64,000 nt of DNA from Croceicoccus sediminis (GCF_007570835.1 NZ_SUNC01000001.1:868001-932000), one strand, 5' to 3'. Shown: positions 8,697 through 17,596, counted from the stretch's first letter. Notes: generated by a model from the letters alone, not told the origin. Made by a program: numbers and translations.

Positions 8697-9950
8697 TCAG
8701 CCCTGCTTGCGGAAGCGGGCGACGAAGAACCCGTCCAGCCCGCCCGCATCGGGCAACATGCCCGGATCGGTCCTGAGCCAGCCTTGTGAGGTCGGCTCCA
8801 GACCGGCGGGCAGTTCGTCCTGCGCGATCGGCGCGGGCGACAGCGTGACGCGGTCCATCTGGTCCTCGCCCTCCTCACGTTCCAGCGAACAGACCGCATA
8901 GACCAGCACGCCGCCGGGTTTCAGCCAGTCGCTGGCTTTCGCGATCAGGGCCGCCTGCAGTTTCGCAAGATCGTCGATCTGCGCCTGAGAGACGCGGTGC
9001 AAGACGTCGGGATGGCGGCGGCACGTGCCCGTGGCGCTGCACGGCGCGTCGAGCAGGATGGCGTCGAAACCCTCTTCCGGCTCCCACTTTAGCGCGTCTG
9101 CCTCCACCACTTCGGCGCAAAGGCCGGTACGTTGCAGGTTCTGGTGCAGCCGCTTCAACCGGCGCTTGGCGATATCCAGCGCGGTCACGTTCCATCCGGC
9201 CGCAGCCAGCTGCAGCGTTTTCCCGCCCGGCGCGGCGCAAAGGTCCAGCGCCCTGCCCGCCTCTGGGCCCGCCCCCCGGCCCAGCAGGCTGGCGGGGATG
9301 GACGCGGCAAGATCCTGTACCCACCATGCCCCTTCGCCGAAACCGGGCAGCGCATCGACGGCCTGGCCGCGCGACAGGCGCAGCTGGCCCGGCGCCATGA
9401 TGCGCGCCTCCAGCCGCTCAGCCCACGCATCGGTCTCACCCGCATCGCGCAAGCTGATGTCGAGCGGCGGAGGATGGGCAAGGCCAGCCGCGATCGCGGG
9501 CAGGCGCTCGGAGTACTGTTCGCCCCATCTCGAGGTAACGGCATCGGGAAGCGTCGGCGCATCAGGAAGGCTGCCGCCGCGCTTGTCGAGGGTGGAGAAC
9601 ACCCCGTGCGCCAGGCGGCGCGGGCCGCCGGTCAGAAGCGGCAGGCCCGTGGCGATCACGGCATGGGGCGCGGTTTCCAGCGTCAGGGCCTGTGCCAGCA
9701 TCATGCGCAGCACGGTGCGCGCCTTGGCATCGTCAGGCAGGCGCTGGCGAGTGGCGGAATCGATCAGGCGGTCAAGGTCGACCTGCCAGCGCAGAACCTC
9801 GCTCGCGATGGCGCGAGCCAGCGCCGCGTCAGAAGGCGACAGACCCTTGGCAGCGCCGGCTGCGGTGTCGATGGTGTCGCCGCGGCGAAGCACCGCGTCG
9901 AGCATTTTGAGCGCCGCGTTGCGCGCGGGAAGTCCGGCAATATCGTTCAT
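8697..9950 (-). CDS. rsmB: 16S rRNA (cytosine-967-C5)-methyltransferase RsmB-like
   Basis: A SAM-dependent RNA m5C methyltransferase of 417 aa. The N-terminal part (about 1-130) is a NusB-like RNA-binding helical domain, and the C-terminal half is the Rossmann methyltransferase. It carries the SAM loop DLCAAPGGKTLQLA, LLDAPCSATGTCRRHPD with one of the two Cys, and VYAVCSLEREEGE with the catalytic Cys. Assignment to position 967 follows the NusB-fused architecture. It is divergently arranged with the small DUF1674 gene, 95 bases away. Confidence 0.92.
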   Translation of the reverse strand: MNDIAGLPARNAALKMLDAVLRRGDTIDTAAGAAKGLSPSDAALARAIASEVLRWQVDLDRLIDSATRQRLPDDAKARTVLRMMLAQALTLETAPHAVIATGLPLLTGGPRRLAHGVFSTLDKRGGSLPDAPTLPDAVTSRWGEQYSERLPAIAAGLAHPPPLDISLRDAGETDAWAERLEARIMAPGQLRLSRGQAVDALPGFGEGAWWVQDLAASIPASLLGRGAGPEAGRALDLCAAPGGKTLQLAAAGWNVTALDIAKRRLKRLHQNLQRTGLCAEVVEADALKWEPEEGFDAILLDAPCSATGTCRRHPDVLHRVSQAQIDDLAKLQAALIAKASDWLKPGGVLVYAVCSLEREEGEDQMDRVTLSPAPIAQDELPAGLEPTSQGWLRTDPGMLPDAGGLDGFFVARFRKQG

Positions 9951-10045
9951 CGCTCGCGCCTATCGGACTTCGCCCGCCGCTTGGCAACACGAACAAGGCA
10001 AAGCGCGGCGTTGCAACTGCGCGCAGGCTGCCCCATCTTGGCGAC

Positions 10046-10222
10046 ATGACCGAAGAAACGAAGCGAGCCACGAAGCGCCCCGCAGGCTTCAAGAAGCCCG
10101 CGCACTGGACCAACGACCCTGCGCCCGTGCCCGGCCCCGGCAGCCGTCACGAAGACGAAGAACGGCCCGATCCGACGCGTTTCGGCGACTGGGAAAAGAA
10201 CGGGATCGCGATCGATTTCTGA
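10046..10222 (+). CDS. DUF1674 small protein (SDHAF4-like succinate dehydrogenase assembly factor family)
   Basis: A 58-aa protein. It is Lys/Pro-rich at the N-terminus and ends with the family hallmark DPTRFGDWEKNGIAIDF, which is how DUF1674 proteins end in alphaproteobacteria and in the mitochondrial assembly factor SDHAF4. In mitochondria that factor helps flavinated SdhA meet SdhB; the same role here is inferred. No sdh gene is in the window. It converges with the DUF4112 gene 12 bases downstream. Confidence 0.9.
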   Translation: MTEETKRATKRPAGFKKPAHWTNDPAPVPGPGSRHEDEERPDPTRFGDWEKNGIAIDF

Positions 10223-10234
10223 TCGCGGGGTCGT

Positions 10235-10699
10235 TCAACCCTCGATAACGCGCGACTCCGGGTGGTGCTTGTCGAGGTGTTTCTTGATGATCTTCAGGTT
10301 CTTGGTGTTCGATCGGAACAGGAAGTCGAACGCATCGCCCACGAGCGGTATCGCGCCGACGGCGGTATCGAAACCGATGTTCGCCGCCATGCGCCACAGC
10401 TTCCACTTCGGAATACCAAGGTTGCGCGCTTCCCAGACGATGTAGGCGCCCATCGCGGCGGTGATGAAATCGCCGACCACGGGGACGAGGCCGACAATCG
10501 AATCGAGCCCCACGCGGTAATTCACGCCCGGTATGACGAAGGCGCGTTCCAGCACCGCTTCCATCGCCTCGATCCGTTTGCGGATAGAGGCCGGGTCATT
10601 ACCCACCGGCATGTTGTCCCGAAAATCCATGCGCCGTGCGCGGCCCGTTTCGAAACCGCCCGCGCCGGGCATCGAGTCAGTGCGATTGCCTTCTTCCAT
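10235..10699 (-). CDS. DUF4112 family membrane protein
   Basis: A 154-aa protein with two hydrophobic Gly/Val-rich stretches, DSIVGLVPVVGDFITAAMGAY and NIGFDTAVGAIPLVGDAFDFLF, each containing a P-x-V-G-D-like turn. This repeated pattern marks DUF4112, whose function is unknown. The tail is basic (KNLKIIKKHLDKHH). The start ATG at 10699 lies 3 bases after the stop of the solute-binding lipoprotein upstream, with AGGGGG in between, so the two genes are a translationally linked pair. Confidence 0.82.
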   Translation of the reverse strand: MEEGNRTDSMPGAGGFETGRARRMDFRDNMPVGNDPASIRKRIEAMEAVLERAFVIPGVNYRVGLDSIVGLVPVVGDFITAAMGAYIVWEARNLGIPKWKLWRMAANIGFDTAVGAIPLVGDAFDFLFRSNTKNLKIIKKHLDKHHPESRVIEG

Positions 10700-10704
10700 G
10701 CCCC

Positions 10705-12138
10705 CTAGGTGGGGTCGGCAAACAGCTGCGACAAGGGATGGAACCCCCAGCGGTTCACCGCAAATCCGTCGACACCCCCGCGCACCAGCGAAAAGCGGAT
10801 CGGCGGGCCGAAGGATATGAAACTGTCGAGATCGGTCAGCGCCGCCGTTGCCTCTGCCAGCAATTGCTGGCGGGTTGCCGGATCGGGTTCGGCAATCGCC
10901 TGCGCGACCAGCGCGTCCGCCTCTTGGCTGCACAGGCCCTTCGTTACCTTACAATCCAGCCGGTGCAGATACCACTCGGGCCGGTCCATCCAGGCCACTT
11001 TGTCGACCAGCGTCAGGTCCGCGTCCTCGTCCAGCTTCACACGGCGCGCGCCGAGCCCGATGCGCGACAGGTCGGCCGACAGGCGGCGGAACAGGATGTC
11101 GCCGCCCGTACCCGTCGGCAGGGCGATCGAAAGCGGGGCAATGGCGCCCTCGCTTGCCACCCAGCCCGCAACGCGCTGCGCGGCAAGGTTCTGCCGCTCT
11201 TCCATGGTGAGCGCCGCCCAGCGCCCGGCAGGCTGCTGCGTACCCAGCGGGCCTTCCGGCACCAGACGGGTACGCGGCGACCAGCCGCCGATCCCGAACG
11301 GAGCGATAAGCGCCTGACGGTCGACCGCCATCGAAATCGCCTCGCGGTTGGAGGGGCGCGACAGGAAACCCTCGCGGTCAGCAATGGCAAGGCCGAACAG
11401 GCCGGTCACCGGGTCGAGGCGGATGGCACCGCGCAGAAGGCCGCCTTTCTCCACATGCGGCAAGGCATCGATGCCGCCGGCGAGCAGGAGCCGCGCCTCA
11501 CCCCGCTGAAAACGTTGCACCGCTTCCTTGGGGCCAGCGATACGCAGATCCATCGTCTCGGCATCGCGCGGATTTTCGGTGTAAGTGGACAGGGTCAGCG
11601 CGCTACCGTCCGCCTCGAGATCCAGAACGCGGTCCTGACGCGCCTCCAGCCTGAGTGCGAGCGCAGGGTCGGCCAGCAATTGCAGGAATTCAGGCATCGC
11701 GGTCTTCAACCGGATCTCGATGACTTGGTTGGTACGCGCATAGATCCCGTCGATCACGGTCAGGTCGAGACCCAGTCCCGTCCCGTCCAGAGCCTCGATC
11801 GCTTCGCGCAAGGCGGCGCGAACCTCGCGCGCGGTAAGCGGCTCGCTGCCGGGCATCGCGGCGTTCTCGAAGCGGAAAATGTAACTGAGGCCATCGTCGG
11901 TGACGATCCAGCGATCGGCAAGATCGGGCCGGACGCGTCCTTCAGCGTCCAGACCGACGAGCCCGCTTGCCGTCGCCTCTCGCAAGAGGTCGGCTGCCGG
12001 AGAGAACGGCGGTTCAGGTGACAGGGCGGCCTTTTCATCACCGACGAGGATCACGTCGAAACGACCGCTGCCCCCGCCGTCGCAGGCGGCAAGCAGCGCG
12101 AATGTCAGGCAGGCAAGAGAACGAAGAAAGGGCCGCAT
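10705..12138 (-). CDS. Periplasmic solute-binding lipoprotein (ABC family 5, peptide/nickel type)
   Basis: A 477-aa protein with a lipoprotein signal (LACLTFALLAACDGG; Cys about 19). The mature part resembles family 5 solute-binding proteins: GLVGLDAEGRVRPDLADRW near the start, YIFRFENA, REVRAALREAIEALD, then NREAISMAVDRQALI in the middle. These proteins normally feed a DppBCDF/OppBCDF importer, yet no permease or ATPase gene lies nearby. The only co-transcribed neighbour is DUF4112. It may work with a distant importer or have been repurposed. Confidence 0.82.
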   Translation of the reverse strand: MRPFLRSLACLTFALLAACDGGGSGRFDVILVGDEKAALSPEPPFSPAADLLREATASGLVGLDAEGRVRPDLADRWIVTDDGLSYIFRFENAAMPGSEPLTAREVRAALREAIEALDGTGLGLDLTVIDGIYARTNQVIEIRLKTAMPEFLQLLADPALALRLEARQDRVLDLEADGSALTLSTYTENPRDAETMDLRIAGPKEAVQRFQRGEARLLLAGGIDALPHVEKGGLLRGAIRLDPVTGLFGLAIADREGFLSRPSNREAISMAVDRQALIAPFGIGGWSPRTRLVPEGPLGTQQPAGRWAALTMEERQNLAAQRVAGWVASEGAIAPLSIALPTGTGGDILFRRLSADLSRIGLGARRVKLDEDADLTLVDKVAWMDRPEWYLHRLDCKVTKGLCSQEADALVAQAIAEPDPATRQQLLAEATAALTDLDSFISFGPPIRFSLVRGGVDGFAVNRWGFHPLSQLFADPT

Positions 12139-12200
12139 CGCCCCTTCCCTAACAGCGCAATCGTGCGCGGTCAGCAGCTATGATCGCAAGTCTGGAAAGT

Positions 12201-12563
12201 TCAGGCGCCGCGGTCGACGTTGGTGTCGCTTCGTTCGGCATGTCCCGATGCGTTTTCGTCATCGGGCAGGTCGACGTCAGTCACCGGAAACCGCACCTTT
12301 GCCGATTCCACCGCCTGGTTGAAGGCTATGCCGCAGCGGTCACCGGCGGCCCAGGCCACTTTGCCCGCCACAAGGCCGATGTTGCACAAGTCGACCCACA
12401 CCTCGCTGCCGCGGATGACGCGCATCGATCCTTCGGCCATCAGGCCCGAGTCGGAGATGTTGCGAAGCTTGACCGCGTATGGCGCGCCATCCCGTTCCAG
12501 CCGGAGTTCGGCCATGAGAAACAGCGAATCGCGTTCGTGCTTGCGGTTGTCCTGATCCCGCAT
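12201..12563 (-). CDS. PilZ-domain protein
   Basis: A 120-aa protein that is almost entirely one PilZ domain, a cyclic-di-GMP receptor. The N-terminal RKHERDSLFLMAEL gives the R-x-x-x-R-like motif (Lys-His-Glu-Arg spacing, slightly atypical) and NISDSGLMAEG gives the D/N-x-S-x-x-G motif. The acidic tail after residue 95 looks disordered. Binding of c-di-GMP is inferred from the family. Upstream lies a 183-base gap before the dksA-like gene. Confidence 0.85.
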   Translation of the reverse strand: MRDQDNRKHERDSLFLMAELRLERDGAPYAVKLRNISDSGLMAEGSMRVIRGSEVWVDLCNIGLVAGKVAWAAGDRCGIAFNQAVESAKVRFPVTDVDLPDDENASGHAERSDTNVDRGA

Positions 12564-12746
12564 GACTTACCCCCGATGACCTGCCGCGCGCCGAGAGAGA
12601 TTGGTTGCGCGCCTGTTAACCTCGATGACGAAGGATTAACCCGACAGGGATAACGAAGTGTAAACAAGCAGGCAGGTTTACCCACCGCAGCCGCATGCCT
12701 GTACCCGTTCGGGACACTTGCCGCAGGCGGTGAAAATCCCGCCCGA

Positions 12747-13202
12747 TCAATCGTCGCGAGAAATCTTTTCGCGGCGTTCGTGCGCTTCCTGCGCCTCTAC
12801 GGTCATGGTCGCGATCGGGCGGGCGATCAGGCGGCCAATGCCGATCGGTTCGCCCGTCACTTCGCAATAGCCGTATTCGCCTTCATCGATGCGGCGCAGG
12901 GCCGAATCGATCTTGGCAATCAGCTTGCGCTGACGGTCGCGCGTGCGCAGTTCGATGCCCCAGTCGGTTTCGCTGGATGCACGGTCGTTGAGGTCGGGTT
13001 CGCGGATCGGGCCATCCTGCAACGATTGCAGAGTGCCGGCCGATGCGTCGAGGATGGTATGTTTCCACTCAACCAGCAGCTTGCGGAAAAATTCCATCTG
13101 CTGCGCATTCATGTAGGGCTCTGACGCGTCGGGCGTATAATCGCCCACGTTGCGACGAGCAGTTGCGAGTACGTCAATTTCCGTAGCAGCCGCGAGGCCC
13201 AT
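12747..13202 (-). CDS. dksA: DksA/TraR family RNA-polymerase-binding regulator, non-canonical zinc site
   Basis: A secondary-channel regulator of RNA polymerase that works with ppGpp. The 151-aa protein has a coiled-coil region with the loop DGPIREPDLNDRASSE supplying the acidic tip, followed by IDSALRRIDEGEYGYCEVTGEPIGIGRL and a C-terminal ARPIATMTVEAQEAHER. Only one Cys (YGYC) remains of the four zinc ligands of E. coli DksA; the others are Thr/Ala, as seen in other alphaproteobacterial DksA proteins. The start is supported by GGAG 8 bases upstream. Confidence 0.9.
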   Translation of the reverse strand: MGLAAATEIDVLATARRNVGDYTPDASEPYMNAQQMEFFRKLLVEWKHTILDASAGTLQSLQDGPIREPDLNDRASSETDWGIELRTRDRQRKLIAKIDSALRRIDEGEYGYCEVTGEPIGIGRLIARPIATMTVEAQEAHERREKISRDD

Positions 13203-13481
13203 GCGTCACACTCCGCACTTGCCGGCGACATGAGCCACCGGCCCTTCCGATCCCTGGGCTGGCCCTATAGGTGCCCGCCGATTCGCAAACAAGCGCAATT
13301 TCGTCGAATGCTGTAATCACCCACAGATTAAGCTCTGCCGAACGGTGAGGCATAAAGCGTATTTACACGAAATGCCTGTTTCTGTTCGCTTATTTGGCAA
13401 TTAACCATTTGTTGACCACGATCACCCACCTTGTTCCTTGCCGCAGGGGATTTGGAGCGGCGTAAGACAGGGGTGATCGAA

Positions 13482-13829
13482 ATGGCATACGCCGAACATC
13501 TGTACCTTGTGGAAACCGGCCCGGCGATCGACCCGGCCGCTCTCAAGACGACTGAAGCGCTCGTCTGCCGTTGCCTTTCGCAGCACGAAGACGGGGACGA
13601 CAACGCCCTGTTCGAACTGGGCTGCGCCTTTTCGACCGGCAGCCGTGGCGCGATTTGCGATCTGGTCGAGGCGCACAAGTGGTTCAACCTGGCCGCATCA
13701 CGCGGTCATGAAGAGGCGCAGAACTGCCGCGCCGAAGTGGCCGAGGAAATGAGCGCCCGCGAAATCGTGGAAGCCCAACGGCGCGCCCGCGCGTTCCTGG
13801 CCGCCGTCGCGACACGCCGCGTCGCCTGA
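13482..13829 (+). CDS. Small Sel1-repeat-like protein
   Basis: A 115-aa protein with one Sel1/TPR-like unit: DNALFELGCAFSTGS followed by DLVEAHKWFNLAASRGHEEA. The HKWFNLAA-x-x-G-x-x-x-A pattern is typical of Sel1 repeats. A basic amphipathic helix ends the protein (EIVEAQRRARAFLAAVATRR). It has no signal peptide. It probably mediates protein contacts; the partner is unknown. The start ATG follows AGGGGTGATCGA. It converges with the GNAT-like gene downstream. Confidence 0.75.
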   Translation: MAYAEHLYLVETGPAIDPAALKTTEALVCRCLSQHEDGDDNALFELGCAFSTGSRGAICDLVEAHKWFNLAASRGHEEAQNCRAEVAEEMSAREIVEAQRRARAFLAAVATRRVA

Positions 13830-13844
13830 ACCACCGGCCCCGCG

Positions 13845-15005
13845 CTAGGGGCCTTTGCGGAACGGGGCCAGCTCTTGCAGGGCGGCCTGTTCCATGCCGA
13901 CGCCCATTTTTTCGCGTTCGAGGAAGTCGGCCACCGCTTCGCGAAAACCGGGATGCGGAATGAAATGGGCAGAGCGCGTGCGCACCGGTTCGTACCCACG
14001 GGCCAGCTTGTGCGATCCTTGCGCGCCAGCCTCGACCCGTGACAGCCCGCGCGCGATCGCTTCATCGATGGCGCGGTAATAACACAGCTCGAAGTGCAGG
14101 AACGGCTTGTCCACCAATGCGCCCCAGTACCGACCATAAAGCGCCTGCGGCCCGATGAAGTTCAGGGCACCTGCAACCGCGACATCGTCATCATAGGCCA
14201 GCATCAGGAGGATATCGTCCGCCATTTCCTGCCCGAACAGGTCGAACGCCTCGCGCGTCAGGTATGGCTGCCCCCACTTCCTTGCGCCGGTGTCCTGATA
14301 GAACAGCCAGAATGCATCCCAGTGTTCGGGCCGGATCATGTCCCCGCTCAGCGTCTCGATCCGGATGTCTTCCTGCGCCCTTACCCGTTCCTTGCGGATA
14401 GCCTTGCGCTTGCGCGAGGCCAACGTGGCGAGGAAATCGTCGAAAGTCTCGAAATCGCGGTTGAACCAGTGGAACTGGATATCCTCGCGCAGCATCCAGC
14501 CCGCATCCTCGAAGATCGGCACCTGTTCTTCGGCGATGAAGGTCGCGTGAGCGGATGACAGCCCCTCGTTCTCGCACAGCATTTCCGCCGCGCGCAGCAT
14601 GGTCCGCGCCGTCGCCTCGTCGGGCGCGAGAACGCGCGGGCCGGTAGCGGGGGTGAAGGGAACCGAGATCTGGAGCTTGGGATAATAGCTGCCCCCGGCG
14701 CGCTGCCATGCATCGGCCCAGCCATGGTCGAAGACGTATTCGCCCTGGCTGTGTCCCTTGAGGTAGGCCGGAAGCGCGGCGAGGATTTCGCCGTCCTTCG
14801 CGCCCAGCGTCAGCGGCGCGGGCGACCAGCCGGTGCCGGGACCGACGCTGCCCGATTCCTCAAGTAGCGCGAGGAAACGGTGGCTGGTGAACGGATTGCC
14901 CGTCGGATCGAGTGCGTCCCATTGTGCAGCGTCCAATGCGCCGACGGACGGATTGAGGCGCACGGCAAGGCCGCCGTCGCCGATCGCTCCTGCACCCTCG
15001 CTCAC
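13845..15005 (-). CDS. GNAT-fold acyltransferase-like protein (COG3146 / peptidogalycan-type)
   Basis: A 386-aa protein of the COG3146 family, which has a FemAB/GNAT-like fold. Family marks include NPFTSHRFLALLEESGS, YLKGHSQGEYVFDHGWADA, FWLFYQDTGARKWGQPYLTREAF and YYRAIDEAIARGLSRVEAGAQGSHKLARGY. The substrate is unknown. It starts with GTG at 15005 overlapping the TGA of the upstream GDPD gene (GTGA). A much longer open frame extends upstream, but its extra 196 residues are the GDPD gene read out of frame. Confidence 0.85.
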   Translation of the reverse strand: MSEGAGAIGDGGLAVRLNPSVGALDAAQWDALDPTGNPFTSHRFLALLEESGSVGPGTGWSPAPLTLGAKDGEILAALPAYLKGHSQGEYVFDHGWADAWQRAGGSYYPKLQISVPFTPATGPRVLAPDEATARTMLRAAEMLCENEGLSSAHATFIAEEQVPIFEDAGWMLREDIQFHWFNRDFETFDDFLATLASRKRKAIRKERVRAQEDIRIETLSGDMIRPEHWDAFWLFYQDTGARKWGQPYLTREAFDLFGQEMADDILLMLAYDDDVAVAGALNFIGPQALYGRYWGALVDKPFLHFELCYYRAIDEAIARGLSRVEAGAQGSHKLARGYEPVRTRSAHFIPHPGFREAVADFLEREKMGVGMEQAALQELAPFRKGP

Positions 15006-15745
15006 GACAGCCCTGCCCCTTCGGCAATCGCGGCGTCGGCGTGAAGCCGGGCGCGTGCCATCAGTTCGCGGCTGCGCACCGTCCACGTCAGAAGCGGCAT
15101 GCCCCGCCGCCGATAGCGGTCTAGCGCCGGCTCGGGCAGGTCGCGAATGTCGCAGGCGATGAAGGTCGGGCGCGCATGGACCACCGCCATCGCCCGTTCG
15201 ACTGCAAAGGCCAGCCGCTGTTTCTCTCCCCTGCCCGTCACCAGCCCGCGCGGGCGCATCGGCAAAGTCTTGCTGAACCAGCGCACGATGCGAGGGTCGA
15301 AGCTCATCACGGCGGCGGGGCCGTTGTAGCGGGACAGCGCATTGGCAACCGATCGCGCCAGCGGCTTCCATTCCGCGTCCTTCTTCGATTTCACTTCGAT
15401 CAGCACGGGCACGCGGCCACCGACCAGCGCGAGAAATTCGGAAAGGCGCGGAATAGTCCCGCCCGATTTCAGCGCAACCTGCGCCAGTTCGTCCGCGCTG
15501 CGTTCCCGCAAGGCGCCGGTTTCGGCCGTCAGCCGGTCCAGCACCCAGTCGTGGAAGACCATCGCCTCGCCATCGCCGCTGGCCTGCACGTCGCATTCGA
15601 TGCCAAGGCCGGCCGCGATTGCGCCGCGAAAGGCCGCGGGCGAATTTTCGCAGGTATCTTTATCGTGCAGGCCGCGGTGGGCGTAAGTCCAGTCGGCCAA
15701 CCACGCCTGATCGAGTGGCCACGCCTGTCGGGCCATCATGGCCAT
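15002..15745 (-). CDS. Glycerophosphodiester phosphodiesterase family protein
   Basis: Hydrolyses glycerophosphodiesters to glycerol-3-phosphate and an alcohol. The 247-aa TIM-barrel protein has YAHRGLHD and ENSPAAFRGAIAAGLGIECDVQASGDGEAMVFHD split over the start, which contain the catalytic His pair and the Glu/Asp metal ligands, then VPVLIEVKSKK and a closing LLTWTVRS. There is no signal peptide, so it is probably cytoplasmic. It is coupled to the GNAT-like gene by a 4-base overlap and follows the RidA gene by 17 bases. Confidence 0.9.
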   Translation of the reverse strand: MAMMARQAWPLDQAWLADWTYAHRGLHDKDTCENSPAAFRGAIAAGLGIECDVQASGDGEAMVFHDWVLDRLTAETGALRERSADELAQVALKSGGTIPRLSEFLALVGGRVPVLIEVKSKKDAEWKPLARSVANALSRYNGPAAVMSFDPRIVRWFSKTLPMRPRGLVTGRGEKQRLAFAVERAMAVVHARPTFIACDIRDLPEPALDRYRRRGMPLLTWTVRSRELMARARLHADAAIAEGAGLS

Positions 15746-15762
15746 CCGGGGAGTGTTCGCGC

Positions 15763-16227
15763 TCAGGCGCTCACCTGCAGGATCGCATCGACCTCTACCG
15801 CAGCGCCAAGCGGCAGGACCGGCACGCCGACCGCACTGCGCGCATGGCGGCCCGCCTCGCCAAACACCGCCATCATCAGGTCCGATGCGCCGTTCACGAC
15901 TTTGGGCTGGTCGGTGAAATCGCCGGTCGAGTTGACGAAACCGCCCAGCTTCACGACCCGCGTCACGCGGTCGAGCGAGCCGAGCGCAGCCTTGGCCTGT
16001 GCCAGGATCATGACGCCGCAGGCCTGCGCCGCCTCGATCCCCTGTTCCAGCGAAACATCCTCGCCCAGCCGCCCCGTGACGAGCGTGCCGTTCACGAAAG
16101 GAAGCTGGCCCGAAATGTGGAGCATTCCGCCAACCTCGACGGCCGGAACATAGCTAGCCACCGGCGCTGCCGGTTCGGGCAGGGTCAGCCCCAGTTCGGC
16201 AAGGCGGGCTTCGATATTAACGCTCAC
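15763..16227 (-). CDS. RidA/YjgF family protein
   Basis: A 154-aa member of the RidA superfamily, whose founding member deaminates reactive enamine/imine intermediates from PLP enzymes. It shows GGMLHISGQLPFVNG, VVKLGGFVNSTGDF and a C-terminal RSAVGVPVLPLGAAVEVDA, which contains the Arg used by active RidA proteins to bind the substrate carboxylate. It is the longer YjgF-like subgroup, so deaminase activity is not certain. The GTG start at 16227 has AGGAG about 8 bases upstream and overlaps the upstream HAD stop. Confidence 0.9.
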   Translation of the reverse strand: MSVNIEARLAELGLTLPEPAAPVASYVPAVEVGGMLHISGQLPFVNGTLVTGRLGEDVSLEQGIEAAQACGVMILAQAKAALGSLDRVTRVVKLGGFVNSTGDFTDQPKVVNGASDLMMAVFGEAGRHARSAVGVPVLPLGAAVEVDAILQVSA

Positions 16228-16853
16228 GCGTGGTCTCCTTCGATCTGCTTCAACAGCCAGGGCAATGCTTCGTCCCAGGCATCGATACGGGCATGGGCAT
16301 CGCCCGCGGTATAGGCGCACGTCGCATGGGTCGCGACATCCGGTTCGCCCACGAAATGGAGGCGCGTCACGTGCGGCGCAACCCCCGCGACCGAACCGTG
16401 GTGCACGGCCAGATCGTCGATGAAGAACGCAGGCCGATCACCGCCATGTTCGTCGAGGATTTTCTGCAGCGCCGGCCCCTTGGGCCCCTGGTTGGTATAA
16501 ACCTTCAGATCGATGCCCAGCGTCTGTAACTGTTTGGTTCGCGCGTCGCGGCGGTGGTCCTGCAGGTTGGTCAGGACGACGACATCGGCTTTTTCCGAAA
16601 GCGCGCCCATCGCCACGTCCGCACCGGGGATCAGGTCCTGCCGGTGCATCTGCGTGTCGAAGAACCCGCCCAGCAGCGTCCAGATGTCGTCGCGCTCGAC
16701 CGGCTCTCCGCTATCGCGATAGCGCAGTGCGTTTTCGAAACCCTGCGCAAGGCTCATGTCGACGCCATGCTCCTCGCCCAGCCAATCCCGGAAATGGGTG
16801 ACCATGTAGAGCAGGACCTCGTCGCAGTCCGTGATAACGAGGGGGCGTTTCAT
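16224..16853 (-). CDS. HAD-superfamily hydrolase
   Basis: A 209-aa HAD phosphatase-like protein. Motif I is degenerate: VITDCDEVLL gives D-x-D, but the normal hydrophobic-to-Gly/Thr positions differ. Motif II is VVVLTNL, motif III is the Lys of QGPKGPAL, and motif IV is FFIDDLAVH. The substrate is unknown. It is in the middle of a run in which each stop overlaps the next start by four bases (DUF3572-HAD-RidA). Confidence 0.86.
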   Translation of the reverse strand: MKRPLVITDCDEVLLYMVTHFRDWLGEEHGVDMSLAQGFENALRYRDSGEPVERDDIWTLLGGFFDTQMHRQDLIPGADVAMGALSEKADVVVLTNLQDHRRDARTKQLQTLGIDLKVYTNQGPKGPALQKILDEHGGDRPAFFIDDLAVHHGSVAGVAPHVTRLHFVGEPDVATHATCAYTAGDAHARIDAWDEALPWLLKQIEGDHA

Positions 16854-17131
16854 TCTTCGTATCTCCTGCCCGAAAGGGCGCCGTGTGCCTGGACGATGCG
16901 TTCCGGCGTAAGGCCCAGCGCGTCTGCGGCCGCGATCATGTCGCCTTCGTTCCCGGCAAGGAATTCAAGCACGGCGCATTGCACCTCTCGCGTCCCTATC
17001 CCTTCGCGCAGATTGTCGGGCGACAAACCGGTCAGGCCAAGGAAACGGTCGGCAAGACGCGGGTCCTGCAGCAACCACGACAGTGCCATCAAAGCCACGG
17101 TCGCATCGTCTGCTGAAGCTGGGGACTGCAT
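16850..17131 (-). CDS. DUF3572 family protein
   Basis: A 93-aa acidic helical protein of unknown function. LMALSWLLQDPRLADRFLGLTGLSPDNLR and DALGLTPERIV regions match the DUF3572 pattern of alphaproteobacteria (described here in parts). The start ATG at 17131 was chosen over an upstream one for family length. The stop overlaps the ATG of the HAD gene (ATGA), making it the first gene of the operon. It is divergent from divK across an 84-base AT-rich promoter region (TATATATATTACACATA). Confidence 0.82.
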   Translation of the reverse strand: MQSPASADDATVALMALSWLLQDPRLADRFLGLTGLSPDNLREGIGTREVQCAVLEFLAGNEGDMIAAADALGLTPERIVQAHGALSGRRYEE

Positions 17132-17215
17132 CGGGATTGTCAAACTCCGCGTATATATATTACACATACGGTTAGTGGTGGGACTTTGGGCAAGACCTAC
17201 CGGGGGTAAATCGCA

Positions 17216-17596
17216 GTGGCTGAACGTGTGATCGTTGTCGAGGACAACGACCTGAATCGGAAACTATTTTGCGATCTGCTACGGGCAAACGGCTTCGTTG
17301 TGGAACCCTTTGCCGATGGCGACGATTTTGTCGCGCGCGCCGCGAACTTCGGCCCCGACCTCGTCATCATGGACATTCAGCTTCCGAACGTTTCGGGTAT
17401 CTCCTTGATAGAGGCGATGAAGGACGATTTCCGCCTGCGCGACGTGCCGGTGCTGGCCGTCACCGCCTATGCGGGCAAGGGTGACGAGGAAAAGATCCGC
17501 GCTGCAGGCGCCGAAGGCTACTTGTCGAAGCCGGTGTCGATCCATCCGTTCATGTCGGCCGTGAACGCCCTGATCGACCGCCGCGCCGCGGCCTAG
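17216..17596 (+). CDS. divK: Single-domain response regulator DivK
   Basis: A 126-aa stand-alone receiver domain that, in Caulobacter-type alphaproteobacteria, relays phosphate in the DivJ/PleC-DivL-CckA cell-cycle network. The acidic pair is in VVEDNDLNRKL, the phosphoacceptor is Asp53 (VIMDIQLPNVSG), the Thr/Ser is in VLAVTAYAGKGDE, and the Lys is in GYLSKPV. It starts with GTG. Its TAG stop shares the palindrome CTAG with the stop of the convergent DUF5706 gene. No PleD follows it, unlike in some relatives. Confidence 0.93.
   Translation: MAERVIVVEDNDLNRKLFCDLLRANGFVVEPFADGDDFVARAANFGPDLVIMDIQLPNVSGISLIEAMKDDFRLRDVPVLAVTAYAGKGDEEKIRAAGAEGYLSKPVSIHPFMSAVNALIDRRAAA

Noticed and set aside
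13845-15596. A 583-codon minus-strand frame covering the GNAT-like gene and most of the GDPD gene
   Set aside because: Its first 196 residues are an Arg/Ala-rich out-of-frame reading of the GDPD gene; the real gene starts at the GTG at 15005.
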